Source: Bacteroidales bacterium KHT7
Lineage (GTDB): Bacteria > Bacteroidota > Bacteroidia > Bacteroidales > Bacteroidaceae
Length of the DNA: 38,523 bases
Assembly (NCBI GenBank): GCA_900102385.1
Contig: FNBQ01000033.1
Span: 1 to 38,523, forward strand
Direction: 5' to 3'
Within the stretch, counting starts at the first letter, position 1. Each line of letters starts with the position of its first letter. Made by a program: the position numbers and the translations under genes. Below are positions 8,521 to 17,890 of this stretch, piece after piece. Below the pieces are notes generated by a model. That model searched no databases and had not been told where the DNA came from. It worked only from the letters and a program-made list of their open reading frames with translations.

Positions 8521-9865
8521 TGTTCACGCCTTCCTGCGCCTTCTTGTGCTTGCTTCCGTCTGGAGTGTAGATGCGCTCGGCATTCTGCTTCTTTACGGTC
8601 TTTGAAACGCTTGTCTCGCCCGACTTTCCGAAGACCAGAGGATTTTCGAGCGTTGCGCCAACATACTTCTTAATCTCTGTCGGAACATTCTGCACGTTTG
8701 CAACGGTGTAGCTGTATGGCATTGTTACATTTGTGCCGCTGCTGCTTGGGCTGAACGACTCGACGGTGTAGTTTGTCGAAGTCCATGTCCAACGCTTTGC
8801 GCTCGACTGCGAGAAGATGTTTCGCACGCCGCTGTCGAAATAGTTGCCTTCAATAAGGAACTCCGAATTCTTTCGCGGATTGATGCAAGGCGAGCCGTTT
8901 CCTTCGCAATCGTAATAGTTGTTAAGCATGTGGATTGTGCCGAAACGAGCCATCGGCATACGGGCGTTGCACTTTGTGCCCCAGTTGTTGAATGCGTATG
9001 TAATGTTAAGATTGTCCTCGTCGGATGTATAAGAGTCGCTGCTGCCCACCAAGTTGGTGTTGCGATGGTCGTAAGCACGGTCGGTATAACTGAACGAGCA
9101 CCACGAAACAGTAACGAAGTTAGAACCGTTTGTTATATCGAAGTTGCCGTCGAGTCCGTCGGTAAAATCGCAGTGGTCAACCCACAAGTGAGTCGTTCCG
9201 GTGCAGCTGATAAGGTCGTTTCCGCTGATATCAACAGTTCCCGGACCTACGAACTTAAGGTTTCGGATAATAACGTTATTGCATCCGCTAACCGACAAGA
9301 TGCCGGAACTTCTGTATCCCTCGCTGCTGTCGCCAGTATAGTTTATAAGCAGCTGGCGAGTAATATATTCGCGTCCTTCGCTCACGCTTGTTCCGTTGGT
9401 GAGCTTGCCGCCAGTACCTGACGATGTTGAATAAGACTTAACATTATTATCGTCGAGCAGTTTAATTATTTCAGGAGTTACATACCACTTTGAGCAGATT
9501 CGCGCTCCGTTAATGCCCACGATAGTTTTGTTTTGAGCACCGCTGATGCCCACGTTCGACGACACGATGAAATCGCCGTCCGAGCCATCGAGAATAATGA
9601 TGTCGTTGTTCTTTACAGCATTCTGAATGGCCGACTTCATATCCGCCCCAGTAGATTTGAGCGTTATGGTTCTCTTCTGCGAAGAACCCTCGCCGCCTGT
9701 TGTCGAATAGTCGTCGCCCGCAGTCATAGACGAGCAGTTTGTCCATCCGAAAGGCACATTAAGGTCGAGTGTTGAAAGATTTGTCTGTGCATTGCCTGCC
9801 ATGGAAATCAGTACCGTGGCGGCAAAAACAGCCTTACGTTTGCAGTTAGTAATTGATAATAACAT
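8477..9865 (-). CDS. Secreted pectate lyase, polysaccharide lyase family 1
   Basis: This 462-residue protein begins with a signal peptide (KRKAVFAATVLISMAGNAQ) and should cleave polygalacturonate by beta-elimination. Family 1 features are WVDHCDF (about 228-234), DGNFDITNGSNFVTVSWCSF, and the catalytic-arginine block RMPMARFGTIHMLNNYY (about 302-318). The ATG at 9865 is chosen because it directly precedes the signal peptide, and a -7 element lies at 9898-9891, which rules out the more upstream ATG at 9901. The last ~28 residues (IYTPDGSKHKK...GVNIIVGEDGNVKKVL) resemble the short sorting-tail-like ends of many Prevotella secreted enzymes. It probably acts with the GH28 enzyme at 18250 on pectin. 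Confidence 0.92.
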   Translation of the reverse strand: MLLSITNCKRKAVFAATVLISMAGNAQTNLSTLDLNVPFGWTNCSSMTAGDDYSTTGGEGSSQKRTITLKSTGADMKSAIQNAVKNNDIIILDGSDGDFIVSSNVGISGAQNKTIVGINGARICSKWYVTPEIIKLLDDNNVKSYSTSSGTGGKLTNGTSVSEGREYITRQLLINYTGDSSEGYRSSGILSVSGCNNVIIRNLKFVGPGTVDISGNDLISCTGTTHLWVDHCDFTDGLDGNFDITNGSNFVTVSWCSFSYTDRAYDHRNTNLVGSSDSYTSDEDNLNITYAFNNWGTKCNARMPMARFGTIHMLNNYYDCEGNGSPCINPRKNSEFLIEGNYFDSGVRNIFSQSSAKRWTWTSTNYTVESFSPSSSGTNVTMPYSYTVANVQNVPTEIKKYVGATLENPLVFGKSGETSVSKTVKKQNAERIYTPDGSKHKKAQEGVNIIVGEDGNVKKVLR

Positions 9866-9890
9866 TTTTTTGCGTTGTTTGTTACGGCTG

Positions 9891-9898
9891 CAAATATA
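9891..9898 (-). promoter_or_regulatory. Putative -7 element of the pectate lyase gene
   Basis: The minus strand reads TATATTTG, an exact TAnnTTTG match 25 nt before the ATG at 9865. No good -33 TTTG is seen, which may mean that an activator is needed. Apart from this and the promoter at 10103, the stretch 9902-10201 holds only AT-rich sequence. Confidence 0.5.
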
Positions 9899-10102
9899 CA
9901 CTTAATTTTCTTTAAATATTCAGCGTTACGGCATTATTATTCTGCGTTTATGTTTTTTTAACGTAATTGTATGGGGTACAGCATTTCATATTGAAAGCAT
10001 TTTCTTTAAAAGTGGTTACATTTTAATATTTAGAAGTACTTTATTTTATCAAATTGTAATGAGTTTTATTTTTACATAAACAAATTAACACAATTATTAC
10101 AG

Positions 10103-10129
10103 TTTTAGTTACAAAATGCCGTATTTTTG
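10103..10129 (+). promoter_or_regulatory. Putative promoter of the outer-membrane protein gene
   Basis: TATTTTTG at 10122-10129 is an exact -7 match; TTTTAG about 19 nt upstream is a weak -33. The leader to the ATG at 10202 would be about 65 nt. Confidence 0.45.
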
Positions 10130-10201
10130 CATCGTAAACATTTCAGACTGAGAGATACAACACAACACACAAACAAATTGTTAAACTAAAAAACACGAAA
10201 C

Positions 10202-10921
10202 ATGAAGAAAGTAAAAAGATTTGCAGGCTTGTTTATGATGCTCTTGGCAGCAACATTCGCAAAAGCCCAAGACGAAAGCAAGGTAGAGACCAGCATCTCG
10301 GCCGATGTGGTTAACCAGTACATCTGGCGTGGTCAGGACTTGGGCGGAACATCATTCCAGCCAACCCTCGGCATTGGCTGCGGCGGATTCTCGCTCAGCG
10401 CATGGGGAAGCACAGGTCTTACAAATCCTGATGACACGAAGGAGTTCGACATCACGGCAAGTTACACCATTGGCGGACTGACCGTTGGAATAACAGACTA
10501 TTGGTTTAACAGCGGACTGGACGAGCGCAACAGATACTTCAGATACAACGCGCACAGCACAAACCACGTTTTCGAGGCTAACATAGGCTACGACTTCAAG
10601 GTGCTTAACGTGCAGTGGTACACAAACTTTGCCGGTAACGACGGCGCAAACAAGAGCGGAAAACGAGCTTACAGCAGCTATGCCGAGGTGAACGTGCCAT
10701 TTGCCTTTGCTGGCGCCGACTGGACAGCTACGGCAGGTTGCGTTCCGTACGCAACAACCTTCTACGGAGCCGACGGATTTGCCATTACCAACCTTACACT
10801 AAAGGCTTCGAAAGAAATTAAGGTTACCGATTCGTTCAGCGTGCCAGTGTTTGCCGGCATAACCGCCAATCCATGCTCACAAAAGGCTTACCTGACCTTC
10901 GGCTTTACCTTACAGCCATAA
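10202..10921 (+). CDS. Putative outer-membrane beta-barrel protein (TorF/Gcw_chp-like)
   Basis: This 239-residue protein has a clear signal peptide (MKKVKRFAGLFMMLLAATFAKAQ). The mature part is made of alternating short strands rich in aromatic, glycine and threonine residues. The sequence VETSISADVVNQYIWRGQDL at its start, with the WRG motif, resembles the TorF/Gcw_chp family of small putative outer-membrane proteins. It ends with an aromatic-containing strand (AYLTFGFTLQP), as expected for a barrel. The function is unknown; such proteins are sometimes linked to nutrient uptake. It is a single-gene transcript, with its own promoter and a hairpin terminator after the stop. Confidence 0.65.
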   Translation: MKKVKRFAGLFMMLLAATFAKAQDESKVETSISADVVNQYIWRGQDLGGTSFQPTLGIGCGGFSLSAWGSTGLTNPDDTKEFDITASYTIGGLTVGITDYWFNSGLDERNRYFRYNAHSTNHVFEANIGYDFKVLNVQWYTNFAGNDGANKSGKRAYSSYAEVNVPFAFAGADWTATAGCVPYATTFYGADGFAITNLTLKASKEIKVTDSFSVPVFAGITANPCSQKAYLTFGFTLQP

Positions 10922-10979
10922 AGAGTGGACTCTTGACTCTTTCAACGTGAGAATTTCTCGGTTCTCAAAAAAGTCAAAG

Positions 10980-11010
10980 GACCTCGGTGCTTTCGGGCAT
11001 CGGGGTCTTT
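10980..11010. terminator. Hairpin terminator between convergent genes
   Basis: GACCTCGGTGC (10980-10990) pairs, with two G-U pairs, with GCATCGGGGTC (10997-11007), followed by TTT on the plus strand. It ends the outer-membrane protein transcript and touches the stop codon of the small membrane gene on the other strand. Confidence 0.75.
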
Positions 11011-11228
11011 CATTTCTTCTTTCTGTAAATCAGACAAGAGGCAAGCAGAAGTACAATTCCGTAGTTTACGAACATTGCCACAGAAAGGCTTTCTACACGC
11101 AGGTTGTAAACATCTTCCACCCCACTTCCTTCAACCAGATATTTGCCGTCTACAAGCGCATTTATCCATAGCAGAAACTCGATTACGGCTATGGCAACAA
11201 GCGCAATAACGAATAAGATGCGTTTCAT
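11010..11228 (-). CDS. Small two-helix membrane protein
   Basis: This is a 72-residue protein with two hydrophobic segments (about 4-18 and 50-66) separated by a polar loop, ending in RKKK. Its ATG at 11228 overlaps the TGA of the upstream YjdF-like gene in an ATGA arrangement, which implies translational coupling. It has no family that I recognise. The coupling suggests that it works with the YjdF-like membrane protein. Confidence 0.7.
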   Translation of the reverse strand: MKRILFVIALVAIAVIEFLLWINALVDGKYLVEGSGVEDVYNLRVESLSVAMFVNYGIVLLLASCLIYRKKK

Positions 11229-11836
11229 CTCCTGAACTTTGATTTTACAAGATAGCACACGGCGACAACAGACGAGCCTGCCATTGCCAGAGCCATATCT
11301 TTCTGAGCGTCCCACATATCGCCCTGCTGACCGTTGTAATAGTCGGCCTCTTCTGATGTCATGACGATAGTGAGAGTCCACTCAAAGAGTTCGTAAATCA
11401 TGCTGCCAGTCTGTACAATGAGCCAAGCCACAAGAATCGGAAGAATCTGCCTCTGCCCTATCCATCGGCGGCAAAGCCATACGAGGCAAGGAAACATCAG
11501 CAATCCGAAGGAAAAGTGAACCAAGCGGTCGTAATGGTTTCGCGTTCCTTGAAGAAAAGCGGCATCGGCAACACCGACCGCAGCAAACCACTCTCTGTAA
11601 GGCACATACGAGTAGATATACCGTGCTCCGACAATGTGCAGCAGAGTAAAACACGCTATCCCGATGAACGCCGAAGACGGCATACGGTTTCTAACCACGT
11701 CGGCAGCAAGCGGAAGCATCAGCAGAAGCGTTCCGGCATGTTGCAGTATCTGTTCCTGCGGATATATGGGGTTGATGCACGTTACAACCGTTACAGCCAC
11801 AAGCATCAGCACCAGCGAGAGTTTTGTCCTGTTCAT
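11225..11836 (-). CDS. YjdF/DUF2238-like inner-membrane protein
   Basis: This 203-residue protein has about five to six membrane segments. The block FLQGTRNHYDRLVHFSFGLLMFP and the acidic E-x-F-E-W motif in SMIYELFEWTLT, followed by YNGQQGDMWDAQKDMALAMAGS, are characteristic of the YjdF (DUF2238) family, which has conserved His, Asp and Glu residues but no known reaction. The ATG at 11836 (MNRTKLSL) is preferred over an upstream start because the earlier residues are polar and low in conservation character. It is co-transcribed with the 72-residue protein that overlaps its stop. Confidence 0.75.
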   Translation of the reverse strand: MNRTKLSLVLMLVAVTVVTCINPIYPQEQILQHAGTLLLMLPLAADVVRNRMPSSAFIGIACFTLLHIVGARYIYSYVPYREWFAAVGVADAAFLQGTRNHYDRLVHFSFGLLMFPCLVWLCRRWIGQRQILPILVAWLIVQTGSMIYELFEWTLTIVMTSEEADYYNGQQGDMWDAQKDMALAMAGSSVVAVCYLVKSKFRR

Positions 11837-11930
11837 ACCATTCGATTTTTTCAGCGCAAAAATATTGTTTTTCCGGGAAAAACACATTCAAAAATAACAA
11901 CAAAATAATATTTGATTATGAATATATATT

Positions 11931-11938
11931 TATATTTG
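11931..11938 (+). promoter_or_regulatory. Putative -7 element of the lipoprotein gene
   Basis: TATATTTG is an exact match to TAnnTTTG. A TTTG lies at 11911 but with only 16 nt spacing, so the -33 box is uncertain. The leader would be about 95 nt. Confidence 0.45.
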
Positions 11939-12038
11939 CAAATTAATTTGAAAAACGGATGATTTCAGTTCGCCTTTGCCTTCTGCTTTCAGCAGATAAC
12001 ATCTACTTAACAAGCATTTAACAAAAACAATAGAGAAA

Positions 12039-12482
12039 ATGAAAAGAATTCAAATCAAATCACTAAATACAAAAGCATTAGCTGCCACATCTTTATTTTT
12101 GTTGTCATCTTGTGCAACAATTATGAGTGGCGGAAGCCCTAAAATCACAATCAACGGCGATGTTCCAGAGCCCGTTACCGTAACCACCGAGAAGAAATCG
12201 TACACAGGAACTCTCCCACTTGTAGTAAAAGTAAAGCGTCACCACTTGGAAGGTCAACGCATCAGGATATCTTCGGAACACTACAAATTCAACGATATAA
12301 TACTGAACAAGACAATAAACGGTTATGCCTTCGGAAATATCATTATCGGCGGTATAATTGGCTGGGGCATTGACCTTTGCACAAATTGCGTGTGCGTTCC
12401 GTTGCAGACAACCTACGACATTAAGCCTTTGGCAAAAACGCTTTCAGAAGCAGCCGATTCAAACGTAAGCACTTCGAAATAA
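12039..12482 (+). CDS. Small lipoprotein of unknown function
   Basis: This 147-residue protein has a lipoprotein signal with lipobox LLSSC (C25), so it is probably anchored to a membrane on the periplasmic side or the surface. The mature protein starts CATIMSGGSPKITING, followed by a basic, strand-rich middle (KSYTGTLPLVVKVKRHH) and a glycine-rich hydrophobic stretch (FGNIIIGGIIGWGID) with two cysteines after it. The layout recalls small PEGA/YceK-like lipoproteins, but no function can be given. It is a single-gene unit with its own promoter and a strong terminator. Confidence 0.75.
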   Translation: MKRIQIKSLNTKALAATSLFLLSSCATIMSGGSPKITINGDVPEPVTVTTEKKSYTGTLPLVVKVKRHHLEGQRIRISSEHYKFNDIILNKTINGYAFGNIIIGGIIGWGIDLCTNCVCVPLQTTYDIKPLAKTLSEAADSNVSTSK

Positions 12483-12490
12483 GATTTTAA

Positions 12491-12520
12491 GAACTGGGCT
12501 TCCGAAAAGCCCAGTTCTTT
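12491..12520 (+). terminator. Terminator of the lipoprotein gene
   Basis: A perfect 11-bp stem, GAACTGGGCTT (12491-12501) with AAGCCCAGTTC (12507-12517), is followed by TTT and lies 8 nt past the stop. Confidence 0.9.
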
Positions 12521-12639
12521 CAATATGGTTTCGCCTCTGACTCTATCAATTTCAATATCTGATAAAGCACTGCGCATTATTCCTATAAAATATTGCACTT
12601 TTGTGTTTGTTGCACTCTTTTAATTCTGCAACATATAAC

Positions 12640-12682
12640 AAAAAAACAGTCCTGCCAACCACCAGAACAGCGGGCAGGACTG
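12640..12682 (-). terminator. Terminator of the xylose operon
   Basis: CAGTCCTGCC (12647-12656) pairs perfectly with GGCAGGACTG (12673-12682). On the minus strand the stem is followed by seven T. It lies just after the sugar transporter stop. Confidence 0.9.
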
Positions 12683-12704
12683 CAAAATATAGAAAATTAA
12701 AACA

Positions 12705-14174
12705 TCAGTTCTCCTTTCTCCACAAACGGCTCATATCCTCGAGGGTCTTGCCCTTTGTCTCCGGAACCATGCGCCATACAAAGATGGCTGCCAGAACGCA
12801 TATCGCACCGTAGAGAGCGTATGCAAAGATGTGTCCGAAGCCGTCGCCGGCAGTCAGTTCCATGTTATACATCGGAACGAAGGTAGACGAAACAATGAAA
12901 TTGGCAATCCACTGGAAAGCAACGGCAATAGCCACCGCAGCACCACGAATTGTGTTAGGGAAAATCTCGGCAATGAGCACCCAGCATATCGGTCCCCAAC
13001 TGAACATGAACGACGCGCTGTAAATCATGATGCTTGCAGCAGCAATCACAGGAGGCAGGCTGAGGAAGTTTACAAGCGCAAAGCCGAACGCTCCGACAGC
13101 CATTCCGATAGAACCGCAGATGAGCAGAGGCTTACGACCCAACTTCTCGACTGTGAAGATGGCAACCAGCGTGAACAGAATGTTAACAACACCCATGAAC
13201 ACGGTGAGCCACATTGGATTGTTAAATCCGCACGACTCGAAGATGCGAGGCGCAAAATAAAGCACCGCATTGATGCCCACAGCCTGCTGGAACACAGAAA
13301 GCATGATGCCCACAAAGATAACCACCCATCCGTAAGACAAGAGTTTCTCTGTCTTCTCGGTAGCGGTATTCTTTATGTCCTGAAGAATCTCGGCAGCCTT
13401 GTCGCTTCCGTTGATGCGCGAAAGCACATGCAGCGCCTTGTCATCATTGCCCACAAGAGCCAGATAGCGAGGAGTCTCGGGAACGAAGCACACCAGAAGT
13501 GCAAACAGTCCGGCAGGTACAGCCTCGCTCACAAACATATATCGCCATCCAACGGTCATGCACCATTCGGCCTCATTACCGTTTACAATCTTGTACACAT
13601 TCTCGCCCACCTGCTCAACAATAGGAGCAACGTGGTCGCCAAGGATTACAAGATTTACAAAATAAACAACCAGCTGACCGAAGATTATGGCAAACTGGTT
13701 CCACGAAACCAATGTACCGCGAATGTTAGACGGAGCAACCTCGGCAATGTACATAGGGCACACCGCCGATGCCAAGCCCACACCTACACCGCCAAGCACA
13801 CGGTAAAAGTTGAACGCCCAGAGTAGTGAGTAAGTTGGTTTTCCGTATTCGAAAAACAAAAACTCCGGATAGTACGAGCCGAGAGCCGAGAGAAAGAAAA
13901 GAACGCCTGCAAGAACAAGCGACTTCTTTCGGCCGAAGTTCGAAGCCAGATATCCGGAAACGGAACTTCCGATGATACAGCCAATGAGGGCACTCGATGA
14001 TGAGATGCCGTGCCAGAAATCGGTATAAACAAAGTCATGAGCACCAAGGAAGAAAGCCTGCAAGCCCTTCTCGGCACCAGAAATAGCAGCTGTATCGTAT
14101 CCAAACAATAAACCTCCCAGCACTGCCACGAGGACAATGCTGAAGAGGTATGATTTACTTCCTTTATCTTGCAT
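12705..14174 (-). CDS. xylE: D-xylose:H+ symporter (MFS sugar porter)
   Basis: This 489-residue protein has twelve predicted membrane helices and sugar-porter signatures: GGLLFGYDTAAISG (about 20-33), GGVGVGLASAVCPMYIAEVAP (about 128-148), the loop PETPRYL, QQAVGINAVLYFAPRIF (about 286-302), and the C-terminal PETKGKTLEDM. It brings xylose into the cell with a proton. It is the last gene of the xylose operon, 42 nt after xylA, which supports xylose as the substrate; the E. coli XylE-like length and motifs agree, but another pentose or glucose cannot be excluded. A terminator follows. Confidence 0.9.
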   Translation of the reverse strand: MQDKGSKSYLFSIVLVAVLGGLLFGYDTAAISGAEKGLQAFFLGAHDFVYTDFWHGISSSSALIGCIIGSSVSGYLASNFGRKKSLVLAGVLFFLSALGSYYPEFLFFEYGKPTYSLLWAFNFYRVLGGVGVGLASAVCPMYIAEVAPSNIRGTLVSWNQFAIIFGQLVVYFVNLVILGDHVAPIVEQVGENVYKIVNGNEAEWCMTVGWRYMFVSEAVPAGLFALLVCFVPETPRYLALVGNDDKALHVLSRINGSDKAAEILQDIKNTATEKTEKLLSYGWVVIFVGIMLSVFQQAVGINAVLYFAPRIFESCGFNNPMWLTVFMGVVNILFTLVAIFTVEKLGRKPLLICGSIGMAVGAFGFALVNFLSLPPVIAAASIMIYSASFMFSWGPICWVLIAEIFPNTIRGAAVAIAVAFQWIANFIVSSTFVPMYNMELTAGDGFGHIFAYALYGAICVLAAIFVWRMVPETKGKTLEDMSRLWRKEN

Positions 14175-14216
14175 AATAAAGTAATGGTAGGATTAAAGGT
14201 TACAGTATTGGTTCGA

Positions 14217-15530
14217 TTAGCAGTACATGTTTACGATAGCCTCGTAAAGTTCCTGCTTACCGCTTGTCTGCTTAGGCTCACCGTTCTGCTTAGCATAAGC
14301 AACGATGTCCTCAAGGCTAAGTTTGCCTTCCTCGAACTCCTTACCCTTGCCGCTGTCGAATGAAGCGTAACGGTCGGCAACCATCTTCTTGATTGGTGAG
14401 TTCTCCAAAAGGTCAGCAGCGTTCTCCAAAGCGCGTGCCATTGCATCCATACCAGCGATGTGAGCGATGAAGATATCCTCAAGGTCAGTTGAGTTACGAC
14501 GAGTCTTAGCGTCGAAGTTAGTACCACCGTTACCAAGACCACCGTTGCGGATAATCTGCATCATAGCCTGAATAAGTTCGAAGTTGTCGATAGGGAACTG
14601 GTCAGTATCCCAACCGTTCTGGTAGTCACCGCGGTTAGCGTCGATAGAGCCAAGCATACCGTTGTCAACAGCAGCAGCCAACTCGTGCTCGAATGTGTGA
14701 CCAGCCAATGTTGCGTGGTTAACCTCGATGTTTACCTTGAAGTCCTTGTCAAGACCGTGTGCCTTCAAGAAACCGCAAACAGTCTCTGTATCAACATCAT
14801 ACTGATGCTTAGATGGCTCCATTGGCTTTGGCTCGATAAGGAATGTACCTGTAAAGCCCTTTGAACGAGCGTAGTCGCGAGCCTTAGTAAGCATAGTTGC
14901 CATGTGCTCTTTCTCACGCTTCATATCTGTATTAAGAAGGCTCATATAACCCTCGCGGCCACCCCAGAATACATAGTTTGTACCACCAAGTTCGATAGTA
15001 GCGTCGATAGCGTTCTTAATCTGAACACAAGCACGTGCAACAACGTCGAAGTCTGGGTTTGTAGAAGCACCGTTCATGTAGCGCTTGTTGCCGAATACGT
15101 TTGCAGTACCCCAAAGAAGTTTCTTGCCAGTAGCAGCCTGCTTCTCCTTAAGATATGCAACGATAGCCTTCATGTTAGCCTCATACTCCTCGATAGTTGG
15201 AGCCTCCTCAACGAGGTCAACATCGTGGAAACAGTAGTACTCGATACCAAGTTTCTCCATAATCTCGAAACCTGCATCAGCCTTATTCTTAGCAACTTCC
15301 AAAGCATTTGCACCCTGATTCCAAGGGAATGTCTTAGTACCGCCACCAAACTGGTCTGCGCCCTCAGCGCACAAAGTGTGCCACCAAGCCATAGCGAACT
15401 TCAACCAATCCTTCATCTTCTTACCCATGATGACCTTCTCTGCATCATAATAGTGGTAAGCCATCGGATTCTTACTGTCCTTACCCTCGAACTGGATTTT
15501 TTTCACGCCAGGAAAATACTCTTTTGCCAT
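14217..15530 (-). CDS. xylA: Xylose isomerase
   Basis: This 437-residue protein converts D-xylose to D-xylulose in the cytoplasm, using two divalent metal ions. The catalytic segment [12 protein letters not shown], with the conserved His and Asp, the metal-binding [33 protein letters not shown] and [20 protein letters not shown] are all present. The length fits the class II enzymes of Bacteroidetes. It sits between xylB (53 nt upstream) and the transporter (42 nt downstream) and belongs to one operon led by the Nudix-type regulator. Confidence 0.97.
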   Translation of the reverse strand: MAKEYFPGVKKIQFEGKDSKNPMAYHYYDAEKVIMGKKMKDWLKFAMAWWHTLCAEGADQFGGGTKTFPWNQGANALEVAKNKADAGFEIMEKLGIEYYCFHDVDLVEEAPTIEEYEANMKAIVAYLKEKQAATGKKLLWGTANVFGNKRYMNGASTNPDFDVVARACVQIKNAIDATIELGGTNYVFWGGREGYMSLLNTDMKREKEHMATMLTKARDYARSKGFTGTFLIEPKPMEPSKHQYDVDTETVCGFLKAHGLDKDFKVNIEVNHATLAGHTFEHELAAAVDNGMLGSIDANRGDYQNGWDTDQFPIDNFELIQAMMQIIRNGGLGNGGTNFDAKTRRNSTDLEDIFIAHIAGMDAMARALENAADLLENSPIKKMVADRYASFDSGKGKEFEEGKLSLEDIVAYAKQNGEPKQTSGKQELYEAIVNMYC

Positions 15531-15583
15531 GATATTAAAAATTTAAAAAAGTTAAATATTTTTGTTAATTACTTCTGATTCTT

Positions 15584-17071
15584 TTATTTTATTGCTTTCT
15601 CCAAACGCTCCTTCCAGAGCTCGTATGCATCGGTGTACTGCATGATGTTTGCAGTGTCAGGCTCGATAACTGCAAGCTTCTCGAGAGTTGAGAATGCCTC
15701 CTTGTTATCCTTGTAGATGCCTGCGCCGATACCTGCACCCTTGGCTGCACCAACAGAACCGTCGGTTTCGTAAAGCTCGATTGTTGCACCGCTAACAGAT
15801 GCCAGAGTGTTGCGGAAGATTGGGCTGAGGAACATGTTTGCCTTTCCTGCATGAATCTTGCTGATGTTCATGCCCATATCCTTCATGATGTTCATTCCGT
15901 AGTTGAATGCAAACACGATACCCTCCTGAGCCGCACGAAGCAAGTGCTGCTTGCCGTGTGAGTTGAAGTTTACGCCGTAGATTGTTGAGCCAACCTCCTT
16001 GTTCTCGAGCATACGCTCTGCACCGTTACCGAAAGGAAGAATGCTTACACCTGCGCTACCGATTGGAGCGGTCTCGGCAAGAGCGTTCATATCGGCATAA
16101 GAGATGCCCTCTGGAGCAACCGTACGGCGGCACCATGAGTTGAGGATACCTGTACCGTTGATGCAAAGCAAAACGCCAAGACGAACCTGCTCGGCAGTAT
16201 GGTTAACGTGTGCGAATGTGTTTACGCGTGATTTCTTGTCGTAGTTTACGTCGCCAAGAACGCCGTAAACAACGCCCGATGTACCGGCTGTTGAGGCAAT
16301 CTCGCCCGGATTGAACACGTTGAGCGAAAGTGCGTTGTTAGGCTGGTCGCCTGCACGATATGTTACAGGAATGCCTTCTGCCAAGCCAAGTTCAGCAGCT
16401 GCTGCGGCTGTTACATGACCGCTGTCGCTGAATGTCGGACGGATTGTAGGGATTACAGTCTCGCCAATTCCGTAGTACTGAAGAAGGAAGTCGGCAACCT
16501 GATTGTTCTTGAAATCCCAGAGCATACCCTCGCTAAGACCAGATATTGTTGTAGATGTCTCGCCAGTGAGTCGCATTGCGATATAGTCGCCCGGAAGCAT
16601 CATCTTGTCAACCTGAGCAAATACTTCAGGCTCGTTCTCCTTTACCCAAGCAAGCTTTGCTGCTGTAAAGTTGCCCGGAGAGTTAAGCAGATGACCAAGG
16701 CACTGCTCTGCTCCAAGGTCGAGGAACGCACGCTCGCCGTAAGGAACGGCACGAGAGTCGCACCAGATGATAGCAGGACGAAGAACTTCCTTGTTCTTGT
16801 CAACACAAACAAGTCCGTGCATCTGATAAGAGATACCGATTGCTGCGATGTCCTTTGGATTCGCGCCGCTCTCCTGAAGAATCTGCTTTGTGCTGAGTTT
16901 CAGGTTCTCCCACCACATTGCAGGCTTCTGCTCAGCCCATCCAGCCTTTACGGCAATAATCTCGGCCTCGCTCTTTGGAAAGAAGGCTGTTGAAACACAC
17001 TTGCCAGTCTGAGCATCAACCAACGATGCCTTTACTGACGAACTACCTATATCATATCCTAATAGATACAT
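15584..17071 (-). CDS. xylB: Xylulokinase
   Basis: This 495-residue FGGY-family sugar kinase phosphorylates D-xylulose to xylulose 5-phosphate for the pentose phosphate pathway. Visible features are the N-terminal ATP-site strand YLLGYDIGSSSVKASLVD, QMHGLVCVD, the substrate region AGDQPNNALSLNVF, TAGTSGVVYGVLGD, and the C-terminal GGY-like segment SVGAAKGAGIGAGIY. It follows the regulator gene by 40 nt and precedes xylA by 53 nt. No promoter is obvious in the gap, so transcription from the regulator promoter is likely. Confidence 0.95.
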   Translation of the reverse strand: MYLLGYDIGSSSVKASLVDAQTGKCVSTAFFPKSEAEIIAVKAGWAEQKPAMWWENLKLSTKQILQESGANPKDIAAIGISYQMHGLVCVDKNKEVLRPAIIWCDSRAVPYGERAFLDLGAEQCLGHLLNSPGNFTAAKLAWVKENEPEVFAQVDKMMLPGDYIAMRLTGETSTTISGLSEGMLWDFKNNQVADFLLQYYGIGETVIPTIRPTFSDSGHVTAAAAAELGLAEGIPVTYRAGDQPNNALSLNVFNPGEIASTAGTSGVVYGVLGDVNYDKKSRVNTFAHVNHTAEQVRLGVLLCINGTGILNSWCRRTVAPEGISYADMNALAETAPIGSAGVSILPFGNGAERMLENKEVGSTIYGVNFNSHGKQHLLRAAQEGIVFAFNYGMNIMKDMGMNISKIHAGKANMFLSPIFRNTLASVSGATIELYETDGSVGAAKGAGIGAGIYKDNKEAFSTLEKLAVIEPDTANIMQYTDAYELWKERLEKAIK

Positions 17072-17111
17072 AGCTAAATGTCTTTTTGTTTATATCGTTA
17101 TACCTTACTAT

Positions 17112-17861
17112 TTAAATCGAACCTCTTAGGCGCTTGTACACCACTCTGTCGAACTTGTAAAGATGAGCGGCGCGGTGCGGTACATCCTTTTCCAACTCGT
17201 CGAGTTGTACGATGTACTTCAGATTTGTCATCTTCTTGTGGAAGTTGCGGATGTCGAGTTTCTCGCCGTGGATGGTTTCGTAAACCGCACGCAACTGAAG
17301 CATGGTGAACTTGCGTGGCAGAATCTCGAATACTATCGAAGGCTGGACTTCAACATCGCGGCGTATTTTTCGTATAGCATCGGTAATAATCTGCCGGTGG
17401 TCGAATGCCAAATCTATGTCGTCGAGTTTCGAGACTGGCATCCATGTAGCCTGATACGTCTCGGTTAACTGTCGGAATTTCTTCTGTCTCACAAAAGCAA
17501 TATACGATATAGAAACGATACGCTCCGGAGTCGAAGCCAAGCCGTGAGTCCGCTCGAGCCACTGCACATCCTCGGCACGGCGAAGGCGGTCAATCTCACC
17601 ATAAGCGCGGAACTGTTCTAGGCTTACGTACTTGAGTCCGGTGCAATCGACAAGCACTCTTTTTGCGGCATCGTCGAGGCTCTCGTCCATGTAAATAGGG
17701 CTACCGGGTAGTTTGTACGGTGAATAAGCCTTTTCATCACCCGCCTGCAATCGTTTTATCAGCAGGACGTTTAGTTCCTTGTCATCAAAACCTATAACCA
17801 CGCAGTCAACCGAAACGTTAACATTTAGGCTATGGTTTATTTTCGCGCTTTCCTTGTTCAC
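17112..17861 (-). CDS. Nudix-related (NrtR-like) transcriptional regulator of xylose use
   Basis: This protein of about 249 residues has an N-terminal Nudix fold and a C-terminal winged helix, the layout of NrtR/AraR/XylR-type Bacteroidetes sugar regulators. The Nudix box (GSPIYMDESLDDAAKRVLVD..., about 53-75) has lost the REUxEE catalytic glutamates, which suggests ligand sensing rather than hydrolysis. The C-terminal part (LPRKFTMLQLRAVYETIHGEKLDIRNFHKKM) is the winged-helix DNA-binding region. The GTG at 17861 is chosen as start because a consensus promoter (TTTG-N20-TATATTTG) occupies 17922-17891, so the ATG at 17921 would lie inside the -33 box. As the first gene of the xyl operon it probably senses xylose or a derivative. 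Confidence 0.85.
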   Translation of the reverse strand: MNKESAKINHSLNVNVSVDCVVIGFDDKELNVLLIKRLQAGDEKAYSPYKLPGSPIYMDESLDDAAKRVLVDCTGLKYVSLEQFRAYGEIDRLRRAEDVQWLERTHGLASTPERIVSISYIAFVRQKKFRQLTETYQATWMPVSKLDDIDLAFDHRQIITDAIRKIRRDVEVQPSIVFEILPRKFTMLQLRAVYETIHGEKLDIRNFHKKMTNLKYIVQLDELEKDVPHRAAHLYKFDRVVYKRLRGSI

Positions 17862-17890
17862 TTCTATATTACTGATTTGATTAGACGGTG

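Noticed and set aside
12831-13826. A 331-codon frame on the plus strand
   Set aside because: It is antisense to the sugar transporter, rich in His, Arg and Asn, with no domain; it is a shadow.
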